A DNA stretch of 64,000 nt from Bacillota bacterium (GTDB lineage: Bacteria > Bacillota > Clostridia > Christensenellales > QAND01): positions 1 to 64,000 of the forward strand of contig QAND01000031.1 of assembly GCA_003150225.1 (NCBI GenBank), in the 5' to 3' direction. Shown piece after piece: positions 25,908 through 34,356 of the stretch; the stretch's first letter is position 1, and the number at the start of each line of letters is the position of its first letter. The notes under the pieces are model-generated. The model was not told the origin of the DNA. It saw nothing but the letters and a program-made list of their open reading frames with translations, and did no database searches. Both the position numbers and the translations under genes were made by a program.

Positions 25908-25991
25908 GATGCCGCTTTTTGTGTAGCTGTCATAGCCATCCTTCCATGCTCATAGAGTAAGAGAGAAACCGAGGAAGGGGGGAAAGGGTTG

Positions 25992-26843
25992 ATGAAGCGA
26001 AAAAAACGGCCCATGGGGCGGGGATACGTCAGGGGAACGGGTCTGAAAAGCGCCCGAAGCGCCCTTGCGACCCTTTTGCTGGCGGCGCTGTTGTTCTTTA
26101 CAGCCGCGGGCTTTACCGGATCGTTTCTGGCAAAAAACGTAGTAGTGCCCGTCATGGGCTTTTTGGGGGTATACGAGATGCCGTCGCCCAGCCCTGGGGG
26201 TGGGGCAGCCGCGTTGCCCGAGGGAGAGACGGTGGCCGTCACTCTGCCGGGATATAGCGTTCATTATCTACAGACCGGCGCCTATGGGGTGGAAGCCAAC
26301 GCCGCAGAGGCTGCGGGCCGGGTGGTCAAAGTGGGGGGAGCGGGATATACGCTGAAAGATGGCAGCACGATCCGGGTGATTCTTCAGGCCTACACCGATG
26401 AAGAGTCAGCCAAAAGCGTGCAGGCTCGTCTGCGTGAGGAGCAGGAGATGGATTCCAGCGTCTTCAGCGAAAGCAAACCGGAAACCACCGTAAACGTACA
26501 GGGGGAGGAGCCCCAGAAAGAAGCTATGGATGCGGCGGTATCCGCCATCCTGGAAGGCCAGGCGCTTTTGAACCAGGCGGTTCTGGCTGATGATGAGGAT
26601 GCCGCCCGGGAAGGACTCGCTCAGGGGATGGAGAAGCTTGCCGCTGCCCGCCAGGCCCTGGAGGAGGGGTTTGGCACCCCGGAGGATGGAACTCCGCCTG
26701 GGAAGCTGTATACCTATCTAAATGATTGTATCCTTCAGTGCCAAGGTGCCGACAAGGAATCGGGTACGGTCTTTCTAAGCAAGCTGCGGTATGCTCAGGT
26801 GATGTTATATCACGGATACGGTACATTTTTGTCCTCCCTATGA
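25992..26843 (+). CDS. Membrane-anchored SPOR-domain-like protein
   Basis: A 283-residue protein. A very basic N-terminus (KRKKRPMGRG) precedes one membrane segment (about 22-50), then a Pro/Gly linker, a SPOR-like unit (about 85-145: SVHYLQTGAYGVEANA, RVVLQAYTDEESAKSVQARL-like pattern), and a helical C-terminal part. SPOR domains bind denuded peptidoglycan and direct proteins to septa or to sporulating cell membranes. ATG 25992 is used because GGGGGGAAAGGG lies 3-14 nt upstream; TTG 25989 is also in frame. Single gene. Exact role unknown. Confidence 0.75.
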   Translation: MKRKKRPMGRGYVRGTGLKSARSALATLLLAALLFFTAAGFTGSFLAKNVVVPVMGFLGVYEMPSPSPGGGAAALPEGETVAVTLPGYSVHYLQTGAYGVEANAAEAAGRVVKVGGAGYTLKDGSTIRVILQAYTDEESAKSVQARLREEQEMDSSVFSESKPETTVNVQGEEPQKEAMDAAVSAILEGQALLNQAVLADDEDAAREGLAQGMEKLAAARQALEEGFGTPEDGTPPGKLYTYLNDCILQCQGADKESGTVFLSKLRYAQVMLYHGYGTFLSSL

Positions 26844-26901
26844 TTGCGGGGGAAAGCATGTTATAATAAGTAACAAATATTGACATGGGAGCGTGGCGTT
26901 C

Positions 26902-27273
26902 ATGACCTTAAGGGAGATTCAATCCTGCCTAGAGGCCCAGGTTTGCTGTTGCGAGGATTCCCTGGATCGCAAGGTTTGCAGCGGCTGCGGAGCCGACCTA
27001 ATGAGCGATGTACTGGCCTTCGTCAAAGACGATACCCTTCTGCTATCCGGCATGAACAACACCCATGTGGTGCGGACCGCCGAGATGTTGGACGTGCCCT
27101 GCATCGTTATGGTTCGGGGGAAGGTGCCCCACGAGGACGTGTTGGAGATGGCCCGGGAGGCAGGGGTGGTCATCATGTATACCCAGCTTTCCATGTTTAC
27201 TGCTTGCGGTATTCTCTACGAAAAAGGGCTCCGGGGCTGCGCTCCGGCGGAATCCGGGGGAAGCCATGGATAA
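26902..27273 (+). CDS. DRTGG domain protein (first copy)
   Basis: A 123-residue protein with the fold of the DRTGG domain (LMSDVLAFVKDDTLLLSGMNN, VRTAEMLDVPCIVMVRGK, AREAGVVIMYTQLSMFTACGILYEKGL). Cysteines cluster at the N-terminus (QVCCCEDSLDRKVCSGCGADL), which could bind an Fe-S cluster or zinc. Starts the hydrogenase-linked operon; a TATAAT at 26862-26867 is a likely -10. ATG 26902 is preferred over GTG 26893 (GGGAG spacing). Overlaps the next gene by 8 nt. DRTGG domains often occur with CBS domains and phosphotransacetylase; ligand unknown. Confidence 0.82.
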   Translation: MTLREIQSCLEAQVCCCEDSLDRKVCSGCGADLMSDVLAFVKDDTLLLSGMNNTHVVRTAEMLDVPCIVMVRGKVPHEDVLEMAREAGVVIMYTQLSMFTACGILYEKGLRGCAPAESGGSHG

Positions 27274-27694
27274 TCACATTTTTTCTGGGTGCTTTCCCAT
27301 CGAAAAGGGGGATTTTGTCCGGGCGGGGGAGGCCAGCAGCGCCATTAAGCGCACCCTTCGGCAGCTGGGCGTCAGCAGTAGCATTATGCGGCGAGTGGCG
27401 GTAGCAGCCTATGAGGCGGAGATGAACCTCATCATTCATAGCCTGGGAGGCCAGATGGAGTTCCAGGTATCCCAGGACGGGGTATTGCTGGTATCCCGAG
27501 ATGTGGGGCCGGGCATTCCCGACATCTCCATGGCCATGAAGGAGGGCTATTCCACCGCCAGTGAGGAGATTCGTATGATGGGCTTTGGCGCCGGTATGGG
27601 CCTACCCAATATGCAGCGCAACTGCGACCGTTTTGATATTCAAAGCAGGATGGGGGAGGGGACCGTCATCTCCATGGAGTTTAAGCTTCAGTAG
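27266..27694 (+). CDS. Anti-sigma-factor-like ATP-binding protein (HATPase_c)
   Basis: A 142-residue GHKL ATPase domain of the RsbW/SpoIIAB type: AVAAYEAEMNLIIHS (N-box with Glu-Asn), RDVGPGIPDISMAM (G1 box DxGxG) and FGAGMGLPNM (G2). No phospho-acceptor His and no sensor domain. It begins inside the end of the DRTGG gene, and the HydS-like gene follows, so it is likely an output ATPase or kinase switched by the iron-sulfur protein. Such a gene is a steady partner of sensory hydrogenases in Clostridia. Confidence 0.85.
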   Translation: MDNHIFSGCFPIEKGDFVRAGEASSAIKRTLRQLGVSSSIMRRVAVAAYEAEMNLIIHSLGGQMEFQVSQDGVLLVSRDVGPGIPDISMAMKEGYSTASEEIRMMGFGAGMGLPNMQRNCDRFDIQSRMGEGTVISMEFKLQ

Positions 27695-27760
27695 GGAAAT
27701 AGGGTGCCTCTTTGCCATGGATATAGAATAGAAATGATGTTTACTGGGGGGTTGATTGAT

Positions 27761-29065
27761 TTGGACGAGTATACCCATTCGGTGCGTTTGGAGCGGGATA
27801 ACTGCAAGGGATGCACCAACTGTATCAAAAACTGCCCCACCGAAGCCATCCGTGTGCGGGATGGCAAAGCGTGGATCAATAGCCAGCGCTGCATTGATTG
27901 CGGCGAGTGCATCCGCAAATGTCCGTATTTTGCAAAGGTGGCGGTGACGGATTCCCTGGAGGATCTAAAGAGATTCCGCTATCGCATTGCGGTGCCTGCG
28001 CCCACCCTTTATGGCCAGTATAAGAACATCCGGAGCCTGCCCGCTTTACTGGGGGCGCTTCGTGCCGTAGGGTTCGATGACGTGTTTGACGTAGCCCGCG
28101 CAGCCGATGTAATTACCCGGACTTCCCGGGATTATTTGCTCCGCCATGAGATGCCAAAACCCATCATTAGCAGCGCATGTCCAGCGGTGGTGCGCTTGAT
28201 TCAGGTGCGCTTCCCAGAACTCTTGGACCATGTCTTGCCGGTGATTCCGCCTAACGAGGCGGCGGCGCGAATCGCAAAGGACGAGTTTTCGCGGATAAAC
28301 GGCGTGCCCAAAGAGGAGATCGGGGTATTCTTCATTACGCCCTGTGCCGCCAAGATGACCGCCAAGATGAATCCGATTGGATTTGAAAAAAGCGCCATTG
28401 ACGGCTGTATTTCCATGATCGACCTCTATGGAGAGATCAACCGCAATCTGGGGGAGGCTGGTTCCGAGGGCTTTTCCCCCGATAAGATGGCCAGCAAATA
28501 CGGCATCGGCTGGTCGGTGACGGGCGGCGAGGCCATCGCTATGGGCAAGGAGAGCTATCTTGCGGTAGACGGAATTGCCAACGTCATCCAGGTATTGGAG
28601 GAGATCGAGAACGGCAAGTTTACCGATCTAGAATTTTTTGAAGGCCTATCCTGTATTGGCGGATGCGTGGGCGGCCCATTGACCTTTGAAAACAAATATG
28701 TGGCAAAGGATCGAATCCGACGGATTACCGAGTCCATGGAGGAACCCAAGGAGAGCCCGGAGGATGTAAAGCGCTGGGCCCGCCGCCATGATCTCTACTT
28801 TACCCGGGAGCTGGAACCCAAGAGCGTTTTACAGCTGGACGACGATATCGCCGAAGCAATCCGGAAGATGGAGGAGATGGAGGAAATCTATGAAAGGCTG
28901 CCGGATCTGGACTGCGGCTCCTGTGGCGCTCCCACCTGTCATGCTCTGGCGGAGGACATCGTCCAGGGTGAGGCATCGGAGATGGATTGTATTTTCATTT
29001 TACGGGATCGCCTACGCCAGGTGGCCCAGGATCTGGTAAACATTGCGGATAACAACAGCCGCTAA
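27761..29065 (+). CDS. HydS-like sensory [FeFe]-hydrogenase
   Basis: A 434-residue iron-sulfur protein. Two [4Fe-4S] ferredoxin motifs (Cys15/18/21/25 and Cys44/47/50/54) are followed by an H-cluster domain with Cys140 (SSACPAVV), Cys195 (TPCAAK), and Cys298 and Cys302 (LSCIGGCVGG). All four cluster-binding cysteines are present, but the proton-relay cysteine of TSCCP in catalytic enzymes is Ala139. This substitution is known in sensory hydrogenases such as T. maritima HydS. A C-terminal Fe-S motif (DCGSCGAPTC, about 384-394) follows; there is no PAS domain. The start is TTG 27761 (GGGGG 9 nt upstream); upstream ATGs lack ribosome sites. Confidence 0.85.
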   Translation: MDEYTHSVRLERDNCKGCTNCIKNCPTEAIRVRDGKAWINSQRCIDCGECIRKCPYFAKVAVTDSLEDLKRFRYRIAVPAPTLYGQYKNIRSLPALLGALRAVGFDDVFDVARAADVITRTSRDYLLRHEMPKPIISSACPAVVRLIQVRFPELLDHVLPVIPPNEAAARIAKDEFSRINGVPKEEIGVFFITPCAAKMTAKMNPIGFEKSAIDGCISMIDLYGEINRNLGEAGSEGFSPDKMASKYGIGWSVTGGEAIAMGKESYLAVDGIANVIQVLEEIENGKFTDLEFFEGLSCIGGCVGGPLTFENKYVAKDRIRRITESMEEPKESPEDVKRWARRHDLYFTRELEPKSVLQLDDDIAEAIRKMEEMEEIYERLPDLDCGSCGAPTCHALAEDIVQGEASEMDCIFILRDRLRQVAQDLVNIADNNSR

Positions 29066-29094
29066 TGCGAAAAGAGAGAAAGGACTGTAACCAA

Positions 29095-29442
29095 ATGACG
29101 GTAGGAGAGATTACCCGGGAACTGAATCTAACCCCTCTTACAAAGGGAGACCCCGATGCTCCGGTACTGGGAGGCTGTTGTTGCGATCTTCTCAGCTGGG
29201 TCATGGCCCACGGCGTTCACCAGGGGGCTTGGATTACCGTGCAGACCCATATGAATACCATCGCCGTGGCCACCCTATTGGATTTAAGCTGTTTGATCAT
29301 TCCGGAGAGCATTCCCGTGGAGGAGGATGTTCTGAATAAAGCGGAGGAGGAGGGCATCGCCGTGCTGCAAAGTCCCATGACGGCCTATGAGATCTGTGGC
29401 CGGTTGTATGGCTTAGGGATTGGCGCCTCCGCCCGGACATGA
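29095..29442 (+). CDS. DRTGG domain protein (second copy)
   Basis: A 115-residue DRTGG-like protein (TVGEITRELNL, GDPDAPVLGGCCCDLLSWVMAHG, TVQTHMNTIAVATLLDLSCLIIPE, LQSPMTAYEICGRLYGLGI). It has a CCC triplet, as in the first copy (CCC at 7-9 residues after the start region), suggesting the two form related subunits. ATG 29095 is used with AAAGGA upstream; ATG 29065, overlapping the previous stop, is an alternative. The next gene overlaps by 4 nt. Function unknown. Confidence 0.8.
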   Translation: MTVGEITRELNLTPLTKGDPDAPVLGGCCCDLLSWVMAHGVHQGAWITVQTHMNTIAVATLLDLSCLIIPESIPVEEDVLNKAEEEGIAVLQSPMTAYEICGRLYGLGIGASART

Positions 29443-30140
29443 AGATTGCCGCCGATCTCCACATCCATTCCTGCGCCTCTCCCTGCGGGGATGACGATAT
29501 GACGCCCAATAACATCGCGGGTATGGCGGCAGTAAAGGGATTGGAGATGATTGCGGTCGCGGACCACAACACGGCGGCCAATTTGCCGGCGCTGGCCTCT
29601 TGCTGTCTCCAATATGGCATTACCTTGGTACCGGCCCTGGAGGTGCAGACCATCGAGGATGTCCATATTCTCTGCTATCTTCCAAATTTGGAGGCGGCCC
29701 ATCGGTTGGACCGGGAGGTGTATGGGCGGCTGCCGGATATCCCCAACAATAGGGAGATCTTTGGCAATCAGTGGATCCTGGATCAGCAGGATCAAAAAAT
29801 AGGGGAGATTGAAAAGCTTCTGCTGCAGAGTACCCAGATGGATATCGAGGAACTCTATGATTTGGTTTGGGAGATGGAGGGCATTTGCGTGCCCGCCCAT
29901 ATCAACCGCAATGCCAACGGTATGCTCTACTCCTTGGGGTTTATGCCCATAAAGCCATCGTTTCCATCGGTGGAAATCTATCGGTACTGCGCGGCGCCGG
30001 AGCTGGATACCTCCGGCTATCATGTGTTGTATAGTTCGGACGCCCATTATTTGTGGGATATCTTTGAACGGGATAGCTTTATTGATCTTAGGGAGAATAC
30101 ACCGCAGGCTTTGATCCAAAAACTGCGGACTAGAAAATAG
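29439..30140 (+). CDS. PHP domain phosphoesterase
   Basis: A 233-residue metal-dependent phosphoesterase of the PHP family. Metal ligands are visible: DLHIHSC (His8, His10), ADHN, PALEVQT, CVPAHINR and SSDAHYL. The fold is complete at the usual length. It closes the sensory-hydrogenase operon, overlapping the DRTGG gene by 4 nt. PHP enzymes cleave small phosphates (histidinol phosphate, pAp) or act as nucleases; in this operon it may be the effector of the sensor, which is inference. Confidence 0.88.
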   Translation: MKIAADLHIHSCASPCGDDDMTPNNIAGMAAVKGLEMIAVADHNTAANLPALASCCLQYGITLVPALEVQTIEDVHILCYLPNLEAAHRLDREVYGRLPDIPNNREIFGNQWILDQQDQKIGEIEKLLLQSTQMDIEELYDLVWEMEGICVPAHINRNANGMLYSLGFMPIKPSFPSVEIYRYCAAPELDTSGYHVLYSSDAHYLWDIFERDSFIDLRENTPQALIQKLRTRK

Positions 30141-30364
30141 GGCGGTACCCTTCCGTATTTTCCAGATATAGGTATACAATAGACCCAAGGAAATCAAATC
30201 CCGAAAAAAAGCGGGAAATGAGAAAAAATAAGATGCAAATTACCGACATGTGTGCTAAAATCTTGTAGGATATTGACAAAAAAATAACGATACATTCCGT
30301 GCGTTTCTGTGTAAACAAAGGGATGATCATACAACTTCTTTAGAACAATGGAGGGGGTTTTATT

Positions 30365-30844
30365 ATGTCCAACAACGAGTTGTCCCAGGAGAAGTTCGAG
30401 GAGCTGCGTGGGTTTATTCAGGCCCATAAGGATGATAAGGGCGCTTTGATGCCCATCATGCAGAAGGCTCAGGAGATCTTCGGCTACCTCGGCGAGCCCA
30501 TTCAGCAGTTTATCGCGGATGAAATGGGCATTCTGGTGTCCGAAGTCTACGGTGTTTCCACGTTCTACTCCCAGTTTGCCTTGGAGCCCAAGGGTCAGCA
30601 CATCGTCAGCGTTTGCCTGGGAACCGCCTGCTATGTGCGCGGCGCTCAGAAGGTGCTGGATAAGCTGGCGGAGGAACTGGATATCGAGCCCGGCCGCACC
30701 ACGCCTGACGGTCTCTTTACCCTGCAGGCTACCCGTTGTCTGGGTTGCTGCGGCTTAGCCCCGGTGATGACCATCGGCGAGGAGGTCTATGGCCGCCTTA
30801 CTGAAAATGAAATCCCCGGCATCGTGGCCAAATATCGCGCGTAA
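30365..30844 (+). CDS. NuoE/HydC-like [2Fe-2S] subunit
   Basis: A 159-residue thioredoxin-like ferredoxin of the 24-kDa NADH dehydrogenase subunit family: Cys84 and Cys89 (SVCLGTACYV) and Cys125 and Cys129 (TRCLGCCGLAP) bind a [2Fe-2S] cluster. Corresponds to HydC of electron-bifurcating hydrogenases. Starts a four-gene operon after a 224-nt gap that holds a possible promoter (TAAAAT at 30256-30261, weak -35) and little else. GGAGGGGG precedes the ATG. Confidence 0.93.
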   Translation: MSNNELSQEKFEELRGFIQAHKDDKGALMPIMQKAQEIFGYLGEPIQQFIADEMGILVSEVYGVSTFYSQFALEPKGQHIVSVCLGTACYVRGAQKVLDKLAEELDIEPGRTTPDGLFTLQATRCLGCCGLAPVMTIGEEVYGRLTENEIPGIVAKYRA

Positions 30845-30853
30845 CCTCCGGCC

Positions 30854-31405
30854 ATGAAGGATATTTCCCTCCATGTGATGGACATTCTCCAAAACAGCAT
30901 TGCGGCAAACGCCAGGCTGATGGAGATATGCGTCCTGGCGGATACTTCGGCTAATCGGCTGACGGTTTCCATCCGGGATGATGGTAAGGGCATGGATGCG
31001 GAACTGGTACGGCGGGTTACCAGCCCCTTTACCACCAGCCGGACTACCCGGAAGGTGGGACTAGGGATTCCGCTCTTTCAAGCGGGAGCGGAGCAGACCG
31101 GCGGCAGCTTTTCCATCCAGAGCCAGGTGGGAAAGGGCACTTTGGTGAAAGCCGTCTATGTGATGGATTCCATTGACCGTCCCCCTAGGGGGGATATTGC
31201 CGGCGTGGTGTATACCGCTATCATCTGCAACCCTGAGCTGGATTTCATCTACCGGGTCGGGAAGGATGGAAGGGAATTTATCGCGGATACAAGGGAATTG
31301 AAGGCCGTTTTAAACGGCGTTCCCCTTGACGATATCGAAGTCGGCCCCTGGCTGGCCGAATACCTCAAACAAGGCGAAAATGATGTAATTGGAGGGGTTT
31401 TATAA
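30854..31405 (+). CDS. Histidine-kinase-like ATPase (HATPase_c)
   Basis: A 183-residue GHKL ATP-binding protein: ISLHVMDILQNSIAANA (N-box), SIRDDGKGMDAEL (G1), VGLGIPLFQAGAEQTGG (G2) and SQVGKGTLVKA. There is no phospho-acceptor His domain. The C-terminal third is not recognised. It lies between the HydC-like and ferredoxin genes, a position where such a gene is commonly seen in clostridial hydABC clusters. Role in that complex is not established. Confidence 0.85.
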   Translation: MKDISLHVMDILQNSIAANARLMEICVLADTSANRLTVSIRDDGKGMDAELVRRVTSPFTTSRTTRKVGLGIPLFQAGAEQTGGSFSIQSQVGKGTLVKAVYVMDSIDRPPRGDIAGVVYTAIICNPELDFIYRVGKDGREFIADTRELKAVLNGVPLDDIEVGPWLAEYLKQGENDVIGGVL

Positions 31406-31406
31406 A

Positions 31407-31787
31407 ATGAAGTCGCTAAAAGAATTGGAAGAGATCAGAAACAGGGCTATGAGTCGTGTAAACATGCGGCATGACCGGGATACCGGAACCCGTATCGTGG
31501 TGGGCATGGCTACCTGTGGCATTGCTGCCGGCGCTCGTCCTGTGCTGAACGCCTTTGTGGAAGAGGTTCAGAAGCGGGGCCTCAGCGATGTAGTGGTGTC
31601 CCAGACGGGTTGTATTGGCGTATGCCGCCTGGAGCCCATGGCTGAGGTGTACACTCCCGGCAATGAGAAGGTTACCTATGTGAAGCTTACTGCGGACATG
31701 GTTCCCAATATCATTAACCAGCACATCGTAAACGGCCAGCCTGTGATTGAGCAGACCATCGGCTATTACGAAGAGCATAACAAATAA
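31407..31787 (+). CDS. Thioredoxin-like [2Fe-2S] ferredoxin
   Basis: A 126-residue protein with MATCGIAAGARPVLNAFVEEV and QTGCIGVCRLEPMAEV: Cys in the first and CxxxC in the second bind a [2Fe-2S] cluster, as in the N-terminal part of NuoF/HydB. A long charged N-terminal helix precedes. ATG 31407 follows GGAGGGG. Likely passes electrons within the HydBC-like assembly. 41 nt before the NuoF-like gene. Confidence 0.9.
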   Translation: MKSLKELEEIRNRAMSRVNMRHDRDTGTRIVVGMATCGIAAGARPVLNAFVEEVQKRGLSDVVVSQTGCIGVCRLEPMAEVYTPGNEKVTYVKLTADMVPNIINQHIVNGQPVIEQTIGYYEEHNK

Positions 31788-31828
31788 AATCACATCGTTT
31801 ACTTGGGTTTATTGAGGAGGAAATCGAC

Positions 31829-33625
31829 ATGAATTTTTATCGCTCCCATGTGCTGGTCTGCGGTGGTACGGGCTGTACCTCTTCCGGATCCGCACAGATC
31901 ATCGAGGAATTTAATAAGCAGATTCAGGCTGCTGGCCTGGAGAAAGAGGTTCAGGTTGTCCGTACCGGTTGTTTTGGACTGTGCGAGCTGGGCCCCGTGG
32001 TTATCGTTTATCCCGAAGGCTCCTTTTATAGCCGGGTAAAGGTAGAAGATGTAGCGGAGATCACCACCGAGCATCTGCTCAAAGGCCGCATTGTCCGCAG
32101 ACTGCTCTATTCCGAGAGCGTAGTGGATGAGAACACCATCAAGAGCCTGGATAATGTGGACTTCTATAAAAAGCAGGAGCGGGTAGCCCTTCGGAACTGC
32201 GGCGTCATCGACCCTGAAAACATCGAAGAGTACATTGCTTTTGACGGCTACAAGGCCCTGGGTACCGTTTTGACCGAGAAGACCCCCCAGGAGGTTATCG
32301 ACACCATCAAAGCCAGCGGCCTCCGCGGCCGGGGCGGTGCCGGATTCCCCACCGGCCTTAAGTGGCAGTTCGCGTCCGGCTACCAGGACGATCAGAAATA
32401 TGTCCTTTGTAACGCTGATGAGGGCGATCCCGGCGCGTTCATGGATCGTTCCATCTTGGAAGGCGATCCCCATGTGGTCATCGAGGCCATGGCTATCGCA
32501 GGCTACGCCATCGGCGCCACCCAAGGCTATATCTACGTTCGGGCAGAGTATCCCATCGCGGTGCACCGCCTGGAGGTTGCCATCGGCCAGGCTCGGGAAT
32601 ACGGCATGCTGGGCAAGAACATCTTTGGCAGCGGGTTCGATTTCGATCTGGAGATCCGTCTGGGCGCCGGCGCTTTCGTGTGTGGCGAGGAAACCGCTCT
32701 GATGCGCTCGGTAGAGGGCAAGCGGGGCGAGCCTACCCCTCGGCCTCCTTTCCCGGCGGAGAAGGGCCTGTTTGCCAAGCCTTCGGTTTTGAACAACGTT
32801 GAGACCTATGCAAACGTACCCCGCATCATCCTCAATGGGCCCGAGTGGTTCTCCGCTATGGGCACCGAGAAGAGCAAGGGCACCAAGGTATTTGCGCTGG
32901 GCGGCAAGATCAACAATACTGGATTGGTTGAGGTTCCCATGGGCACCACCCTCCGGGAGATCATCTACGAAATCGGCGGAGGCATTCCCAACGGCAAAAA
33001 GTTTAAGGCTGCTCAGACCGGTGGTCCTTCCGGCGGATGTATCCCTGCGGAGCACCTGGACACCCCCATCGACTACGATAACCTTATGGCCATCGGCAGC
33101 ATGATGGGTTCCGGCGGTTTGATCGTTATGGACGAGGACAACTGCATGGTGGACATTGCCCGGTTCTTCCTGGACTTCATCGTGGATGAGAGCTGCGGCA
33201 AATGCACCCCCTGCCGGGTTGGCACCAAGAAAATGATGGAGATCCTGGACCGTATCGTCGCCGGCAAGGGTGAGGAAGGGGATATCGAGCGCCTAGAGGA
33301 ACTGGGCAATGAGATCAAGGCAACCGCCTTGTGCGGCCTTGGCCAGACTGCGCCGAACCCTGTGCTGTCCACCATCCATTATTTCCGGGATGAGTATGAA
33401 GCCCATATCAAGGAAAAGCGGTGTCCCGCTGGGCATTGCCGGTCTTTGCTTTCCTATAAGATCGATCCTGAAAAGTGCAAAGGCTGCAGCCTTTGCGCCC
33501 GTAACTGCCCTGCTGATGCCATCTCCGGCACCGTGGGCAAGCCGTACAGTATCGATACCACCAAGTGCATCAAGTGCGGAGCTTGTGAGAGCGCCTGTAA
33601 GTTCAGCGCAATCTCCAAATCCTAA
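31829..33625 (+). CDS. NuoF/HydB-like flavin and NADH-binding subunit
   Basis: A 598-residue protein: N-terminal [2Fe-2S] thioredoxin-like domain (CGGTGCTSSGS and RTGCFGLCELGP), an FMN/NAD(H) domain (GLRGRGGAGFPTGLKW, EGDPGAFMDRSILEGDPH, GAGAYICGEETAL-like AGAFVCGEETALM), a SLBB part, the [4Fe-4S] motif CGKCTPCRVG (near 456-462), and two C-terminal [4Fe-4S] motifs (CKGCSLCARNCP and CIKCGACESACK). Such proteins oxidise or reduce NAD(P)(H) and couple to ferredoxin. HydA, the usual catalytic partner, is not downstream; a terminator follows directly. Confidence 0.95.
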   Translation: MNFYRSHVLVCGGTGCTSSGSAQIIEEFNKQIQAAGLEKEVQVVRTGCFGLCELGPVVIVYPEGSFYSRVKVEDVAEITTEHLLKGRIVRRLLYSESVVDENTIKSLDNVDFYKKQERVALRNCGVIDPENIEEYIAFDGYKALGTVLTEKTPQEVIDTIKASGLRGRGGAGFPTGLKWQFASGYQDDQKYVLCNADEGDPGAFMDRSILEGDPHVVIEAMAIAGYAIGATQGYIYVRAEYPIAVHRLEVAIGQAREYGMLGKNIFGSGFDFDLEIRLGAGAFVCGEETALMRSVEGKRGEPTPRPPFPAEKGLFAKPSVLNNVETYANVPRIILNGPEWFSAMGTEKSKGTKVFALGGKINNTGLVEVPMGTTLREIIYEIGGGIPNGKKFKAAQTGGPSGGCIPAEHLDTPIDYDNLMAIGSMMGSGGLIVMDEDNCMVDIARFFLDFIVDESCGKCTPCRVGTKKMMEILDRIVAGKGEEGDIERLEELGNEIKATALCGLGQTAPNPVLSTIHYFRDEYEAHIKEKRCPAGHCRSLLSYKIDPEKCKGCSLCARNCPADAISGTVGKPYSIDTTKCIKCGACESACKFSAISKS

Positions 33626-33640
33626 CAAACCGTTTTTAAA

Positions 33641-33672
33641 AAAGGTCCGGCAGATGCCGGACCTTTTTTTTG
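33641..33672 (+). terminator. Terminator of NuoE-NuoF operon
   Basis: GGTCCGGCA-GA-TGCCGGACC followed by eight T. Confidence 0.93.
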
Positions 33673-33770
33673 TGTCTGCCACGGTATCCATGTGCCGGTG
33701 CGAATAGGAACTCTATGTGGGTGCAAGCTTAAAAGGGGAATTTTGGACAATACCAAGTATTGGGTGTTTC

Positions 33771-33798
33771 TTTACAATTCCCAAATAATTGATAGAAT
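33771..33798 (+). promoter_or_regulatory. Promoter of LiaF-like gene and topoisomerase operon
   Basis: TTTACA (33771-33776), 16 nt, TAGAAT (33793-33798). CAATAC-CAA-GTATTG (33748-33762), a perfect inverted repeat, sits just upstream and may be an operator. Confidence 0.5.
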
Positions 33799-33830
33799 AT
33801 ATAGTATTACCAGAAAAGGAAGGTAACACG

Positions 33831-34349
33831 ATGCCTTTTTCCAATCCAATGCTTTGGGGTGTTCTAGTCCTGATGCTTTTGCCCATTATCGGCACCATCC
33901 TTTGGCTGCTGAAGCGGGTGCTGAAACTATCTTTCTCCGTAGGGAAGATTCTTCTATTGCTGTTTGCCATCTGGTTTGTCTTTACGGCTGTAACCGGCGG
34001 GCTGAGCGATGTGTTTGGGAATATCAGCAAACCGAAGATCAGCCAGGAGGACGGAAAGCTGACCTATATCTCCGCCTTTTCTAAAACCGATCTGGATCTT
34101 GCGGACTATCAGGAACAAAACCAAGAATACAGTGTTAACACCGCTTTTGGCTCGGTAACGGTAGCGGTGCCACAGGGGACTGTGGTTAAGCTGACCGTCC
34201 AGGGCTTTGCCTCCACCATCCACGATGGGGAGGATAAGACGACCCTAGCCTTTGGGGAAAAAGAATTGGTGGTCGGTAGTGGGAGCAACATCGTGGAGAT
34301 GCGGGTCAACGCCGCCTTTATGCGGTTGAATTTCATACGAGGGGAATAG
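33831..34349 (+). CDS. Membrane protein with LiaF-like C-terminal domain
   Basis: A 172-residue protein with two N-terminal membrane helices (about 8-28 and 38-60) and a C-terminal domain of beta-repeats (NQEYSVNTAFGSVTVAVPQGTVVKL, ELVVGSGSNIVEMRVNAAFMRLNF) like the C-terminal domain of LiaF/YvqF, which restrains the cell-wall-stress kinase LiaS. No LiaS or LiaR nearby. ATG 33831 follows AAGGAAGG. It lies 7 nt before the GyrB/ParE gene, so envelope-stress-type protein and topoisomerase share a transcript. Confidence 0.65.
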   Translation: MPFSNPMLWGVLVLMLLPIIGTILWLLKRVLKLSFSVGKILLLLFAIWFVFTAVTGGLSDVFGNISKPKISQEDGKLTYISAFSKTDLDLADYQEQNQEYSVNTAFGSVTVAVPQGTVVKLTVQGFASTIHDGEDKTTLAFGEKELVVGSGSNIVEMRVNAAFMRLNFIRGE

Positions 34350-34356
34350 GGAAGCT

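Noticed and set aside
27065..27265. Extended N-terminus for the anti-sigma-like ATPase
   Set aside because: The extra 67 codons lie inside the DRTGG gene in another frame; ATG 27266 begins exactly where the ATPase fold begins.
30290..30330. Rex (NADH-sensing) operator ahead of the NuoE-like gene
   Set aside because: TGTGTAAACAAA resembles half of a Rex site but the other half is not symmetrical.
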